From an uncultured Collinsella sp. (GTDB lineage: Bacteria > Actinomycetota > Coriobacteriia > Coriobacteriales > Coriobacteriaceae), in NCBI GenBank assembly GCA_900541145.1, contig UQIH01000010.1, forward strand, positions 17,505 through 81,504: a DNA stretch of 64,000 bases. The letters run 5' to 3'. Both the position numbers and the translations under genes were made by a program. Positions 8,502 to 17,497 of this stretch are shown piece by piece (position 1 is the first letter of the stretch; each line of letters starts with the position of its first letter). Below the pieces are notes generated by a model. It was not told the DNA's origin. It was given only the letters and a program-made list of their open reading frames with translations, and searched no databases.

Positions 8502-9335
8502 GTGTTGGAAGAGAACGTGTCGGATAAAACTGAATATATAACTGATGTTCCTTGTGGTACGTCAATGATCGGTCAAGTCATTGATCGGCAGAATGGCTCT
8601 CATGCTCCTGTGGCGACGGAATTTCCGCCTCCCGTCGAGAACCCTGCTCCGGCGCAAGGTTTCGTAGCGACAGGAAGCTATAAGGCACCCGCTGCCGATC
8701 CCAATGCTACTGCTCCCAAGAAAGGTGGGCCAGGCTACTTTGCCTTCAAGCGAGCCTTTGACATCGTGTTCTCTGCTGGCGTCTGTGTGGTATTGGCTAT
8801 CCCCGTCGTAGCCGCATGCATCGCCATAGAGATTGACTCTCCCGGCAAGCCGTTTTTTCGCCAAAAGCGAGTCGGTAAGGGCGGCAAGCCTATCTATATC
8901 TTCAAACTCCGAACCATGGTCTCTGATGCTCACGAGCATCCTGAGAAGTACATGACTCCCGAGCAGTTGGCGCAATGGCAGCGCGAACAAAAGGTTGACG
9001 ATGACCCTCGCATTACGCGCGTTGGTCGTTTTCTACGTCACACTTCGCTCGACGAATTGCCGCAGTTCATCAACGTTCTTATAGGGGATTTATCCGTTAT
9101 TGGACCAAGGCCTGTGACGCTCGAAGAAACCTACGAGTACGGTGACGCTCGCGACGAAGTTCTTGCTTGTAAGCCGGGCATTACTGGCTGGTGGGCCGCA
9201 ACGGATCGTAATGACTCGACTTGGGGGAGTGGTCAGCGACAGGCCCGTGAACTCTTCTACGTTCGTCATCAGTCGCTTGGACTTGACGCCCGCGTGTTCG
9301 TCAAAACGTTCAAGGCGATGAGGAGGGGAAAATAA
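8502..9335 (+). CDS. Polyprenyl-phosphate sugar-1-phosphate transferase (priming enzyme)
   Basis: Starts repeat-unit synthesis by moving a sugar-1-phosphate from a nucleotide sugar to undecaprenyl phosphate at the membrane. Residues 1-80 are a Pro/Ala-rich cytoplasmic stretch. A membrane segment follows in RAFDIVFSAGVCVVLAIPVV, then the PF02397 core: SPGKPFFRQKRVGKGG, FKLRTM, DPRITRVGRFLRHTSLDELP and INVLIGDLSVIGPRP. The start is GTG at 8502 preceded by GGGGACGA. This short form lacks the four extra N-terminal helices of WbaP/WcaJ, so it resembles the monotopic PglC/EpsL type. The exact sugar cannot be predicted. Confidence 0.9.
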   Translation: MLEENVSDKTEYITDVPCGTSMIGQVIDRQNGSHAPVATEFPPPVENPAPAQGFVATGSYKAPAADPNATAPKKGGPGYFAFKRAFDIVFSAGVCVVLAIPVVAACIAIEIDSPGKPFFRQKRVGKGGKPIYIFKLRTMVSDAHEHPEKYMTPEQLAQWQREQKVDDDPRITRVGRFLRHTSLDELPQFINVLIGDLSVIGPRPVTLEETYEYGDARDEVLACKPGITGWWAATDRNDSTWGSGQRQARELFYVRHQSLGLDARVFVKTFKAMRRGK

Positions 9336-9337
9336 TA

Positions 9338-10162
9338 ATGCAATACCCTGCCTATACCGTACTTATGAGCCTGTATGCTAAGGAGCGCCCAGAGTACCTT
9401 AAAGAGTCGATTGACAGCATGCTTGCTCAGACCGTGCCGCCGACTGAAATTGTCATGGTCAAAGATGGTCCATTGACGGACGAACTGGAAGCCGTGCTTC
9501 TGGATTATGACTCCGCACACCCCAAATTGTTCAACTTCGTTTCGTACGCTAAGAACCGCGGTCTCGGATATGCGCTGCAGCAGGGCATGCTCGCCTGCTC
9601 CAACGAGATTGTCGCTCGCATGGACACCGATGACGTTGCCCGACCCGACCGCATGGAGAAGCAGCTCGCCGCCCTAGATGGCGGTCTCGACATGGTCGGC
9701 AGCGATGTTTCCGAGTTCATTGATTCGCCCGACAAGCCCGTAGCCACAACCGAACTACCTAAAGGCTTAGATGCAATCCTTGCCTACTCCAAGAGACGCA
9801 ATCCCTTTCGTCACCCTCCCATGACGTTTAGAAAGTCAAAGGTGATGGAAGCGGGCAACTACAGTTCAGACTTCCTCTATTTTGAGGACTGGGACCTCTT
9901 CAACAGAATGCTCGCGTGCGGCTGCCGTGCGGACAATTTGGGTGAGCCCTTAGTTGCCATGCGCGTAAGCGAGGACTTCTACGCCCGCAGGGGCGGAGTT
10001 CAGTACCTCAAGTACGCCAAGGCCTTCAAGAGAGCGCAGGTAGAGCGGGGCTATTTCACTGAACGCGACTATGTCTGCTCATATGTGCCGCACGCGCTGG
10101 TCTGCCTTATGCCCAATTCGCTGAGGTCGCTGATCTATCGAATTCTTCTACGGAGGGCGTAG
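9338..10162 (+). CDS. Family 2 glycosyltransferase (AmsE-like)
   Basis: Adds a sugar to the lipid-linked repeat unit on the inner face of the membrane. The GT-A fold is visible at the N-terminus: YTVLMSLYAKERPEYLKESI, then EIVMVKDGPLTDEL, NRGLGYALQQGM and MDTDDVARPDRM, the last holding the DxD-type metal site. At 274 residues it matches the amylovoran AmsE-like GT2 group. It starts 2 nt after the priming transferase stop and is followed 4 nt later by another GT2, so translation is probably coupled. Donor and acceptor are unknown. Confidence 0.88.
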   Translation: MQYPAYTVLMSLYAKERPEYLKESIDSMLAQTVPPTEIVMVKDGPLTDELEAVLLDYDSAHPKLFNFVSYAKNRGLGYALQQGMLACSNEIVARMDTDDVARPDRMEKQLAALDGGLDMVGSDVSEFIDSPDKPVATTELPKGLDAILAYSKRRNPFRHPPMTFRKSKVMEAGNYSSDFLYFEDWDLFNRMLACGCRADNLGEPLVAMRVSEDFYARRGGVQYLKYAKAFKRAQVERGYFTERDYVCSYVPHALVCLMPNSLRSLIYRILLRRA

Positions 10163-10166
10163 CAAA

Positions 10167-11159
10167 ATGGCTTCCGAAGTCGATTACCCTCTGGTAAGCA
10201 TTATCGTCCCCATGTACAACGTGGGGAAGTTCGCACTTCCTTGTGTGAGGTCGCTGCTCAGTCAGACGTATCCGAACATCGAGATTCTTATCGTAGACGA
10301 TGGCTGCACAGATAATACTATAGATTTGATTGAAGACACCGTCGGAGACGACCCACGCGTTGTGATTCACCATAAGGAGAACGGGGGTCTCTCTTCCGCT
10401 CGCAATTATGGCACGCAACGATGCCGCGGCAACTATCTCATGTATGTTGACGGAGACGACCTCATCGACCCGCGAACCATTGAGCTTATGGTTGAAGCTG
10501 CCCTGAAATACCAGGTGACTCTTGTTGCAGGGTCTTTCGCCAAGACGCCCCTTCTCGAGAACTACGAGATTGAGCAGGCTGCTGAGTTCAAGGTGGAGTC
10601 CGGTGCTGAGCGTTTTAGGAAGCTGCTTTTATTCAACGGGGAGAGTGGCTCAGCGTGCGGCAAGCTCTTCGCCCGGTCCCTGATCCCTTACCTTGCCTTT
10701 CCCGAGGGGCAGCTTTTCGAAGACATGGGCGTGATCGCCTCTATCTGTTCGCGTGTCGGGGAGATTGCCTTTTCTGATGCTCCTTTCTACGCGTATGTAA
10801 CGAGACCCGGCTCCATCACCACGTTTAAGAAGCAGGGCCCCAAGCACGCGCAAGACATGGATAAGACTATCGAGACCGTGCGACTAATTGCCGGGGGCGG
10901 CTTTAAAGACGAGTTTGAGTGCTTTCGAGCTTACTGTACGCTGCGCGTCGCTATGCGCGTCGACCTTGATGCCTTTGGCGACAGGGCTGAAGGGCGGTCG
11001 TATCTGAAGCGTGCTCGCGAGCTTGTGGGGCTAGCTTCACGGAGCCCTTTGGCGTCCCGTACCTGGAGGCTGCGGTGCATGCTCTTCGCGATCTCCCCAA
11101 AGGCGCACAACGCCTTCTATGCCTTCTACGCCGCAGTCTCGGGCAAAGCAATTGGATAA
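10167..11159 (+). CDS. Family 2 glycosyltransferase
   Basis: A 330-residue GT2 enzyme of the WcaA/EpsH type. The start region VSIIVPMYNVGKFALPCV is followed by EILIVDDGCTDNT, GGLSSARNYG and YLMYVDGDDLIDP, giving the nucleotide-binding VDDG and metal-binding DGDD motifs. The C-terminal third is helical and variable. It lies 4 nt after the previous GT2 and is intact. Its sugar specificity cannot be read from the sequence. Confidence 0.88.
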   Translation: MASEVDYPLVSIIVPMYNVGKFALPCVRSLLSQTYPNIEILIVDDGCTDNTIDLIEDTVGDDPRVVIHHKENGGLSSARNYGTQRCRGNYLMYVDGDDLIDPRTIELMVEAALKYQVTLVAGSFAKTPLLENYEIEQAAEFKVESGAERFRKLLLFNGESGSACGKLFARSLIPYLAFPEGQLFEDMGVIASICSRVGEIAFSDAPFYAYVTRPGSITTFKKQGPKHAQDMDKTIETVRLIAGGGFKDEFECFRAYCTLRVAMRVDLDAFGDRAEGRSYLKRARELVGLASRSPLASRTWRLRCMLFAISPKAHNAFYAFYAAVSGKAIG

Positions 11160-11185
11160 ACCCCAAGAAATTAAGGGTTGATAAG

Positions 11186-11356
11186 GTGAGATTTTGTGCA
11201 ATCGTTCCCGAATGCAACGTCGAGAACTTATTTGGCGAGTGCTTGGCTAGCATCGCACGTCAGGACCACTTTGAGTACGAGGTCGTCATTGTCGACGACG
11301 GATCGACTAACGGCATCTCTGAGGGCTATGTACAACTTGCTGAGCAGGTGCAGTGA
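11186..11356 (+). pseudogene. Remnant N-terminus of a family 2 glycosyltransferase
   Basis: A 56-codon reading beginning at GTG 11186 (VRFCAIVPECNVENLF) shows only the first half of a GT2 Rossmann region: ECLASIARQDHFEYEVVIVD then DGST. It breaks off where the metal-binding DxD and acceptor domain should follow. The stop codon overlaps the start of the polymerase gene (TGATG). It looks like the 5' end of a glycosyltransferase whose remainder was lost by deletion or replacement when the downstream AT-richer polymerase arrived. It may still serve translational coupling. Confidence 0.7.
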
Positions 11357-12471
11357 TGCAGATCTATCTAGTTGCGTTTGCATTCCATATTGCTTTGCTT
11401 TATCTCTCAGCGCGCATCGGTGATAAGCGAGTTGGGCTTGTCCTCGCGATAATATCGGTTCTGCCCCTTTGTGTAGTGGCGGGTGCTAGAGATATAACCG
11501 TTGGAACAGATACTTCGGCATATCCTCTAAGCTGTTTTAATGCGTCTCAAGTTTATTCGCCTATAGGAGCCCTCAGCGCTTGCTCGGATCAAGAGCCGAT
11601 TTTTGTGCTTTTATTCTGGTTTCTAGGGAGATTGACTGGCGATTTCAACGCAGTGCTTTTCTTCTGTGAGGTAATTATTTTTCTTCCTTATGTTCTGGTT
11701 GCAAAAAAACAATTTCCTCAAGGGTATCCTGTCATCGGATTCTTTCTTTGTTTCATTGTCTTTGGATACACGCTAAACATACTCAGGCAGTGCCTAGCAA
11801 CAAGCATGCTCGTCTTGATGGTTTATGAGCTGATTCACGGGAAAAATCTACCTGCTTTTGTTTTTTTGGCGATTGCCGTTGGTTTTCATAAGATGTCAAT
11901 TGTGGGCATTTTTGTTTGGGTTATCTACATTGCTTGTTGCGAGAGCAGGGGTGTTCGCTCATCCAAAACTCTTGCTATGTTGTTTTGCTTCGGCATTGCC
12001 GTCTGTGCTGTCAGTGCAGTTTTGATTGGGCCAGATTTAATGGATCTGGTCTCGTCCTTTACGTCGTCATATTCGTTTCAAGTGAAACATGCTGGAATGG
12101 GTTCACTGAACAATACGATGTTAATTTACCTGCTTTTTTGTATGATTATGTTGTTTTTGGGCCATAAAAGTTCAATGGGACCTGCTAATCGGGAGATGCT
12201 TAATTTTTACATCTGCTGCGGCGTATCCTCGGCTGTGTTCGCTCAGTTTGCAAGCATAAGTCCCGAGTTGATTAGACTAAGTTTCCCATTTCTTTTTATC
12301 TCGGGATTCCTCTATCCATTTTTATCGGAGAACCTTGGTAACGAGCGTTTGCTATCCGGGGTACTTGCAATTACTTTTTGCGTGCTCTATTTCGCTATCA
12401 CATTCGTATTTGGCGGCAGCTGCAATCTTTTCCCGTATTCCTCAGCGCTTTTAGGAGTCTTTTATGCTTGA
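11356..12471 (+). CDS. EpsG-family polysaccharide polymerase (Wzy)
   Basis: An integral membrane protein of about 371 residues with roughly ten hydrophobic segments, expected to polymerise repeat units on the outer face of the membrane. The EpsG-type signature GARDITVGTDTSAYPL is near residue 45, and the family motif LNILRQCLATSMLV appears mid-protein. The start is ATG 11356, overlapping the preceding stop; GTG 11353 is an alternative. Base composition is clearly AT-richer than the genes before it. This is usual for Wzy and suggests horizontal exchange of this part of the cluster. Confidence 0.82.
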   Translation: MQIYLVAFAFHIALLYLSARIGDKRVGLVLAIISVLPLCVVAGARDITVGTDTSAYPLSCFNASQVYSPIGALSACSDQEPIFVLLFWFLGRLTGDFNAVLFFCEVIIFLPYVLVAKKQFPQGYPVIGFFLCFIVFGYTLNILRQCLATSMLVLMVYELIHGKNLPAFVFLAIAVGFHKMSIVGIFVWVIYIACCESRGVRSSKTLAMLFCFGIAVCAVSAVLIGPDLMDLVSSFTSSYSFQVKHAGMGSLNNTMLIYLLFCMIMLFLGHKSSMGPANREMLNFYICCGVSSAVFAQFASISPELIRLSFPFLFISGFLYPFLSENLGNERLLSGVLAITFCVLYFAITFVFGGSCNLFPYSSALLGVFYA

Positions 12472-13459
12472 TGTGAAGCCCGATATTTCCATTATCGTGC
12501 CTGTCTACAATACCGAAAGCTTCCTACCAGCCTGCTTGGAGTCTATTGATGCCCAAGGGCGAGGAGCGTATGAGGTTATCCTTGTTGACGATGGCTCAAC
12601 TGATGGGTCACCTAAGATATGTGACGATTATTGCAAAGGGAACAAAAAGGCCTTCGCAATCCACAAGGATAACGAAGGCTTATTAGCCGCGCGGCGGGAC
12701 GGCCTTCGTAGGGCGAAGGGGCGCTATGTCCTCGCTCTTGATTCTGACGATTGTCTTCTGGCGGGATGTCTCAAGAAAGTCTGCTCTGCCATCACATCGT
12801 CAAATGCGGATATCATTTCTTTCGATTTCACCATGAAACTAGATCCTGTTCGGCCATCGTTGAAGGCCTGCATTTCTCCTGGGATACATGTTGGCGGAGA
12901 TTTTGATGCCATTAGAAGTATGTTATGCGGCTGCGATTTCAACAGCGTTTGGAATAAGGTTATTCGCACCGATTTGTTCCCTGGATATGATTGGTATACA
13001 AACCGGATTGGCCTTATGCACGGAGAGGACCTTTGTCAGTTGCTTCCCGTCTTCGATAAGGCGCGTAGCCTCTTTCATATTGATGAGCCCCTCTATTATT
13101 ACCGACAGCATGACTCTAACAGTACGAAAGTATTCCAAGAAAAGCAGGTGGCCGATTGGGGCCGAGTGTGCGATGAAATGCTTCAGTACGCGGCAAGATG
13201 GTCGAAAAGCGCGCATCTAAATGCAAGGCGCGGCATTTGTCAGCATTATTGCGATCTCGATGAGATCCTGTGGCGTTGCGATCTGGATGATGAGGCAAAA
13301 AATACATTCGATAAAATGATCAAACTTGAGTATCGTAAGCGCGTTAGCGGCTTCCCTGATTTAGTTCATAGCATGGTTTTGTCGAATAACGTCATTGTTT
13401 CTTCAACTTCCCGCAAGGCGCTTGGCGTTTTCAAGGCTATTCGGCGGAGTTCTATATAG
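12464..13459 (+). CDS. Family 2 glycosyltransferase
   Basis: A 331-residue GT2 enzyme. It opens with ISIIVPVYNTESFLPACLES, then YEVILVDDGSTDGSPKICDD, EGLLAARRDGLRRAKGRYVL and DSDDCLL. The metal-binding motif reads LDSDD in place of the commoner D-x-DD. The C-terminal part has HGEDLCQLLPVFDKA and YYYRQHDSNST, seen in many WfgS/WcaA-type enzymes. It overlaps the polymerase gene by 8 nt and shares its lower GC, so the two probably moved together. The acceptor is unknown. Confidence 0.87.
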   Translation: MLDVKPDISIIVPVYNTESFLPACLESIDAQGRGAYEVILVDDGSTDGSPKICDDYCKGNKKAFAIHKDNEGLLAARRDGLRRAKGRYVLALDSDDCLLAGCLKKVCSAITSSNADIISFDFTMKLDPVRPSLKACISPGIHVGGDFDAIRSMLCGCDFNSVWNKVIRTDLFPGYDWYTNRIGLMHGEDLCQLLPVFDKARSLFHIDEPLYYYRQHDSNSTKVFQEKQVADWGRVCDEMLQYAARWSKSAHLNARRGICQHYCDLDEILWRCDLDDEAKNTFDKMIKLEYRKRVSGFPDLVHSMVLSNNVIVSSTSRKALGVFKAIRRSSI

Positions 13460-13624
13460 TGCGCCTTGCATCTTTATTGCCTTCTTTCTGCGGGGCTATT
13501 GCATTTAGGTATTTCATCCCCCCTTCAAGTCCATTGGAGTTGCGAAATTGCGGTTTTCTATCCGTCGATTCTATTTTAATAGACTGGCTAACGTCCCCTT
13601 CGTCTTTAAAGGAGGATGCTGTCG

Positions 13625-14881
13625 GTGAAGCACAATACATTCTACAAGAACACGCTTTGGCAGTATGGCCTTCAGATACTCAAGTATCTCTTTCCGCTGC
13701 TGCTTATTCCCTATCTTACTCGCATCCTCGGGACTGAGGGCTATGCCGTTTACGCCTATGTTCTCTCCTTCATGGGCGTGGTCCAAACCATCGCCGATTT
13801 CGGCTTTACACTCTCTGGTACCAAGAAGGTAGTTGATCTCAGGGGGGACACTGCAGCTCTCTCCCGCCTCGTGGGGGCGATAACGGTCGCACGCCTCATG
13901 TTGCTCTGCGGCCTTTTCTTCTGTGTCATGGTAGTAACACGCTTTATTCCTATTATGGCCGAGAATACGGTCTACGTCATCTGGGCGTTCTTTGCAACGG
14001 CAGGTCGCACAGTGCTGCCCGACTTCATCTTTCAGGGAAATGAGCGTATGGGGCCTTTGACGACCCGATATTTCGCATCCAAGGGGGTGCAGGTCGCGCT
14101 TACGATCCTTCTCGTACGCGGGCCGGGGGACCTTATCCTCGTTGCCGTAGCTGACGTACTGTCGGAGATCGTCGACATCGCATGGAGCTATCGCGCCCAG
14201 AAGCGCATGTTCGGCGTCGGTATAGCAAGGCCCACCTTTAAGGAGAGCTTCGAGGAACTACGCGTCTCCGCTATCTATTGCGTTTCGAACGTCAGCTCCT
14301 CTCTTTTCTCTGGATTCACAACGGTGATTATCGGGTTAGCGATCACAAGCAAGACGGACATCGCCTTTTGGTCGCTTACGCTCACGACTGTGAATGCCGT
14401 GCAGTCGCTCTACACGCCTATTGCTAACAGCCTTTACCCCCATATGATCAAGAACAGAGACTTCGGGTTCGCACGAAAGTTGGCGCTGGTTGCGTTGCCT
14501 GTTCTCGTCCTAGGTATCGTTGCGTATTGCGCTCTCTCTAAGCCTATCATGCTCGTCCTCGGAGGACCCGAGTACGTTGGCGGTGCCCATGTTATGTGGA
14601 TGATCTCGCCGATCTTTATCTTCTCATTTTACGGAATTCTGATTGGCTGGCCGGTTCTGGGCGCCATGGGGCATGTAAAGGAGCTGACCGTCTCGACGTT
14701 ATTCACTGGGATCGTTAATGTGGTCTCGCTTCTGGCACTTTACCTTGCCGGGTTGATAACCCTTGATGTTATCTGTGTTGCTCGCTGGGGTTGCGATGCC
14801 TTGTTGTTGCTAGTAAGAGTTTTCATGCTCTGGCGCGCGGCGCGGTCGAAGACAGACTTTCATAAGAATCCTAAGGAGTAA
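13625..14881 (+). CDS. Polysaccharide flippase (Wzx/RfbX family)
   Basis: A 418-residue multi-span membrane protein expected to flip undecaprenyl-linked repeat units. It has about 12 hydrophobic segments and typical Wzx features: NTLWQYGLQILKYLFPLLLI then PYLTRILGTEGYAVYAY at the N-terminus, and DFGFTLSGTKKV at the end of helix 2. The GTG at 13625 is preferred because AAAGGAGG (13608-13615) lies nine bases upstream; the in-frame ATG at 13616 would directly abut the ribosome site. The 165-nt gap after the preceding glycosyltransferase holds no recognisable gene. Its stop overlaps the next start as TAATG. Confidence 0.9.
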   Translation: MKHNTFYKNTLWQYGLQILKYLFPLLLIPYLTRILGTEGYAVYAYVLSFMGVVQTIADFGFTLSGTKKVVDLRGDTAALSRLVGAITVARLMLLCGLFFCVMVVTRFIPIMAENTVYVIWAFFATAGRTVLPDFIFQGNERMGPLTTRYFASKGVQVALTILLVRGPGDLILVAVADVLSEIVDIAWSYRAQKRMFGVGIARPTFKESFEELRVSAIYCVSNVSSSLFSGFTTVIIGLAITSKTDIAFWSLTLTTVNAVQSLYTPIANSLYPHMIKNRDFGFARKLALVALPVLVLGIVAYCALSKPIMLVLGGPEYVGGAHVMWMISPIFIFSFYGILIGWPVLGAMGHVKELTVSTLFTGIVNVVSLLALYLAGLITLDVICVARWGCDALLLLVRVFMLWRAARSKTDFHKNPKE

Positions 14882-15711
14882 TGATGCAGTACCTTCCCAC
14901 AATGGAAATCCAAAAACTCTTGCTTGCTATGCTCGTCGATTTTGACAGGATGACAAACGAGCATGGGCTTCGTTATTCACTTGATGGCGGCACGCTTCTA
15001 GGTGCCGTGAGACACAGAGGATTCATTCCTTGGGATGACGATATCGACGTCATTATGCCCAGGCCTGATTTCGATGAACTTGCATCACATCCCGAGTGGG
15101 TGCCTGCTGGGTTGACTGCCAATATTCCTGGACGCAAGGGGTACATCTATCCCTTCATGAAACTGACCAACCCTTCATGGAGGGCGCAGGAACCGCACTT
15201 AGAAGAGGTGATCGAAGAGTTTCTCTGGATCGACATTTTTCCCGCTGATGCCATGCCTGACGAAAATACTGAGAAAGCGACCCTAATGGCGGCTCAGGAA
15301 AAGACATTCTTTAGGGCATTGCGGTCATACGTAAACATCAAAACATCTACTTCAAATCCGTTGAAAAAGGTCGCAAAACATGTCCTATTTCCGATTCATA
15401 GGGCGTTGTTTCCTGCGGAAAAGCAGTTTTCCGAGCTAGGGGAGAGGGCTCGTGGTCTTCAGTTCGGAGATACGCATGAAGCGGGGGATGTTGTTTGGGG
15501 GCCCTACAAGCCTGATAAGCCAGGTTTTCCCACCGAGGACTTCGACAACTTGATCGATATGGAGTTCGAGAGTCGTACTTTCAAGGCGTGTCCGCACTGG
15601 GACGCGTACCTAAGGGGGCTCTACGGCGACTATATGCGGCTTCCGCCTGAGGACCAGCGGGTCACTCATGGGATGAAGGTATGGAAGGTAAATTCCGGGG
15701 AAGGAAAATAA
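14881..15711 (+). CDS. LicD-family phosphotransferase
   Basis: LicD proteins are nucleotidyltransferase-fold enzymes that attach phosphocholine or other phospho-alditol groups to glycans. The hallmark YSLDGGTLLGAVRHRGFIPW then DDDIDVIMPR is near residues 30-60, giving the GT/AVRH and WDDDID active site. A second conserved region is VIEEFLWIDIFPAD. Two ATGs (14881, 14884) are possible. Adjacent genes encode a CTP-dependent nucleotidyltransferase and an SDR enzyme, so this trio probably makes and attaches a CDP-activated polyol or similar substituent. Which one is inference. Confidence 0.88.
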   Translation: MMQYLPTMEIQKLLLAMLVDFDRMTNEHGLRYSLDGGTLLGAVRHRGFIPWDDDIDVIMPRPDFDELASHPEWVPAGLTANIPGRKGYIYPFMKLTNPSWRAQEPHLEEVIEEFLWIDIFPADAMPDENTEKATLMAAQEKTFFRALRSYVNIKTSTSNPLKKVAKHVLFPIHRALFPAEKQFSELGERARGLQFGDTHEAGDVVWGPYKPDKPGFPTEDFDNLIDMEFESRTFKACPHWDAYLRGLYGDYMRLPPEDQRVTHGMKVWKVNSGEGK

Positions 15712-15714
15712 TTC

Positions 15715-16434
15715 ATGAACGTGGCAATCATCATCGCGGGCGGTGTAGGCTCGCGTATGGGGCAAGAGATCCCCAAACAGTTCATCAATGTTGGCGAGAA
15801 GCCCGTCATCGTCTACACTCTCGAGGCTTTTCAGGAGCACCCGCTTGTGGATGCCATTGAGGTCGTATGCCTAGCCGGCTGGGAGCAGGTCTTACGCGCC
15901 TATGCAAGGCAGTACAAAATTGACAAGCTGAAGTGGGTAGTCAAAGGCGGTGCCTCTGGTCAGGAGTCTATCCGCAACGGCGTGTACAACTTTGAGGGTG
16001 TGCTTGCCGAAGATGACATTTGCATCGTTCACGACGGCGTGCGCCCCATGCTCGACCCAGAGGTTATCACCGACGTCGTCCGCGTGGCTAAGGAGCGCGG
16101 CAACGCCGTCACAAGCATGCCTTACAACGAGCAGATTTTCCTTGTGGACAAGAAGGATTCCGCCACCACTACGCAGTACATCCCCCGCGAGACGCTTCGT
16201 CGTGTGTCTACACCGCAGGCCTACCGTTTTGGGCTCCTCGACTCCAAATATCACGAGGCTTTTGAGAAAGGTGTCGGAATCGACGGCTCCAACTACACGA
16301 ACACAATGATGGTCCAGCTGGGCGTGAGGCTCAACTTCGCCGTCGGGTCGGACCGCAACATCAAGCTCACCACGCCGGAAAACCTCGAGTTCTTCCGCGC
16401 ATGGGCGACGGAGAGGGATGCCCGCGATGAATAG
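15715..16434 (+). CDS. IspD/TarI-like cytidylyltransferase
   Basis: A 239-residue enzyme that activates a sugar-alcohol phosphate with CTP. The N-terminal loop IIAGGVGSRMGQEIPKQFIN and the motifs HDGVRPMLDPEVI and TPQAYRFGLL are those of the IspD/TarI family. Placement in a polysaccharide cluster next to LicD and an SDR enzyme favours a CDP-polyol such as CDP-ribitol over the isoprenoid intermediate made by housekeeping IspD. The other isoprenoid gene in the window, ispH, is 27 kb away in a core operon. Starts 3 nt after the licD stop with GGGGAAGGA upstream. Confidence 0.85.
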   Translation: MNVAIIIAGGVGSRMGQEIPKQFINVGEKPVIVYTLEAFQEHPLVDAIEVVCLAGWEQVLRAYARQYKIDKLKWVVKGGASGQESIRNGVYNFEGVLAEDDICIVHDGVRPMLDPEVITDVVRVAKERGNAVTSMPYNEQIFLVDKKDSATTTQYIPRETLRRVSTPQAYRFGLLDSKYHEAFEKGVGIDGSNYTNTMMVQLGVRLNFAVGSDRNIKLTTPENLEFFRAWATERDARDE

Positions 16435-17497
16435 GCTCAAATGCCCAGAGTATATCGCCGACGTTGACAAAGTTTGCTCGCTTCCCCTGCCATGGGAGAA
16501 GCTCGCGAATAAAACGGTCGTCATCTCCGGTGCGACCGGTTTGATCGGGACCTTCCTCGTCGACGTTCTGATGCGCAAGAACGACATTGATGGGGCGCGG
16601 TGTAGCGTCATCGCTTTGGGGCGCAACATCGAGAAAGCGCGCTCGAGACTGCCGTACTTCGGTCGAGACCACTTCTCGTTTGAGGAGGGCTCCGTTGCTG
16701 CGATAGGTTACAGCCCTGCCGCCCCCGCGGACTACGTTTTGCACCTAGCGAGCTCCACTCACCCGCGCCAGTACGCTACCGATCCCATCGGCACCATCCG
16801 AGCCAACGTGGACGGCTTACAGAATCTCCTCAGCTATTCAGCCGAATGCGGTGCTAGGCTACTCTTTGCCTCATCGGTCGAGATTTATGGCCAGAACCGC
16901 GGTGACGTGGAACGTTATGAAGAAAAGTACTGCGGGAACATCGACTGCAACACTCTTCGCGCCTGCTATAACGAATCAAAACGACTGGGCGAGGCTATGT
17001 GTCAAGCTTACCGTTCGCAGAAGGGGGTCGAGGCCGTTATCGCGCGTATCGCGCGCGTCTACGGGCCCACACTACTGCCCGATGATTCCAAGGCACTCTC
17101 CCAGTTCCTGCATCGCTCGCTTGCCGGCGAGGACGTTGTGCTCAAGAGCGAGGGGACGCAGAAGTTCTCTTACCTGCACGTCGCAGACGCCGTGTCTGGT
17201 CTGCTTCATATACTGCTCCTTGGTATCGACGGGGAAGCCTACAACCTCGCAGATAGGGGATCCGATGTAATGTTGAAGGATCTTGCGGGACTTGTAGCTA
17301 AAGCCAGCGGTGTTAAAGTTGTATTCAAATTTCCTGACGCTCAGGAGGCGGCAGGGTACTCTAAGGCCACGCTTGCGCTGATGGATGGAAACAAGGCACG
17401 TAACGAACTTGGTTGGTCTGCGCGCATGGGCATCTCCGAAGGCATATCAAGAACGCTTTGTGTTCTCCGCTCACTCAATAATCCCGGGGGATGCTGA
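16427..17497 (+). CDS. NAD-dependent epimerase/dehydratase (extended SDR)
   Basis: An extended short-chain dehydrogenase of ~356 residues likely acting on a nucleotide sugar or its precursor. It has the NAD-binding SGATGLIGTFLVDVL, HLASST, the SSVEIYG serine region and a catalytic-like YNESKR (YxxxK) motif. A C-terminal region YNLADRGSDVMLKDLA follows. The ATG at 16427 is preferred because GGAGAGGG lies nine bases upstream; the ATG at 16418 abuts it. It overlaps the cytidylyltransferase by 8 nt. It resembles UDP-glucuronate decarboxylase/epimerase relatives often next to LicD and IspD-like genes. Confidence 0.85.
   Translation: MNRLKCPEYIADVDKVCSLPLPWEKLANKTVVISGATGLIGTFLVDVLMRKNDIDGARCSVIALGRNIEKARSRLPYFGRDHFSFEEGSVAAIGYSPAAPADYVLHLASSTHPRQYATDPIGTIRANVDGLQNLLSYSAECGARLLFASSVEIYGQNRGDVERYEEKYCGNIDCNTLRACYNESKRLGEAMCQAYRSQKGVEAVIARIARVYGPTLLPDDSKALSQFLHRSLAGEDVVLKSEGTQKFSYLHVADAVSGLLHILLLGIDGEAYNLADRGSDVMLKDLAGLVAKASGVKVVFKFPDAQEAAGYSKATLALMDGNKARNELGWSARMGISEGISRTLCVLRSLNNPGGC

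Noticed and set aside
13459..13737. Small frame between the glycosyltransferase and flippase genes starting GTG 13459
   Set aside because: No ribosome site of quality, runs into the flippase start region and resembles nothing; the flippase has its own strong ribosome site.
15715..16434. Housekeeping IspD of the MEP pathway
   Set aside because: Possible by family, but its location between licD and an SDR gene in a polysaccharide operon favours a CDP-polyol enzyme; kept as an alternative only.
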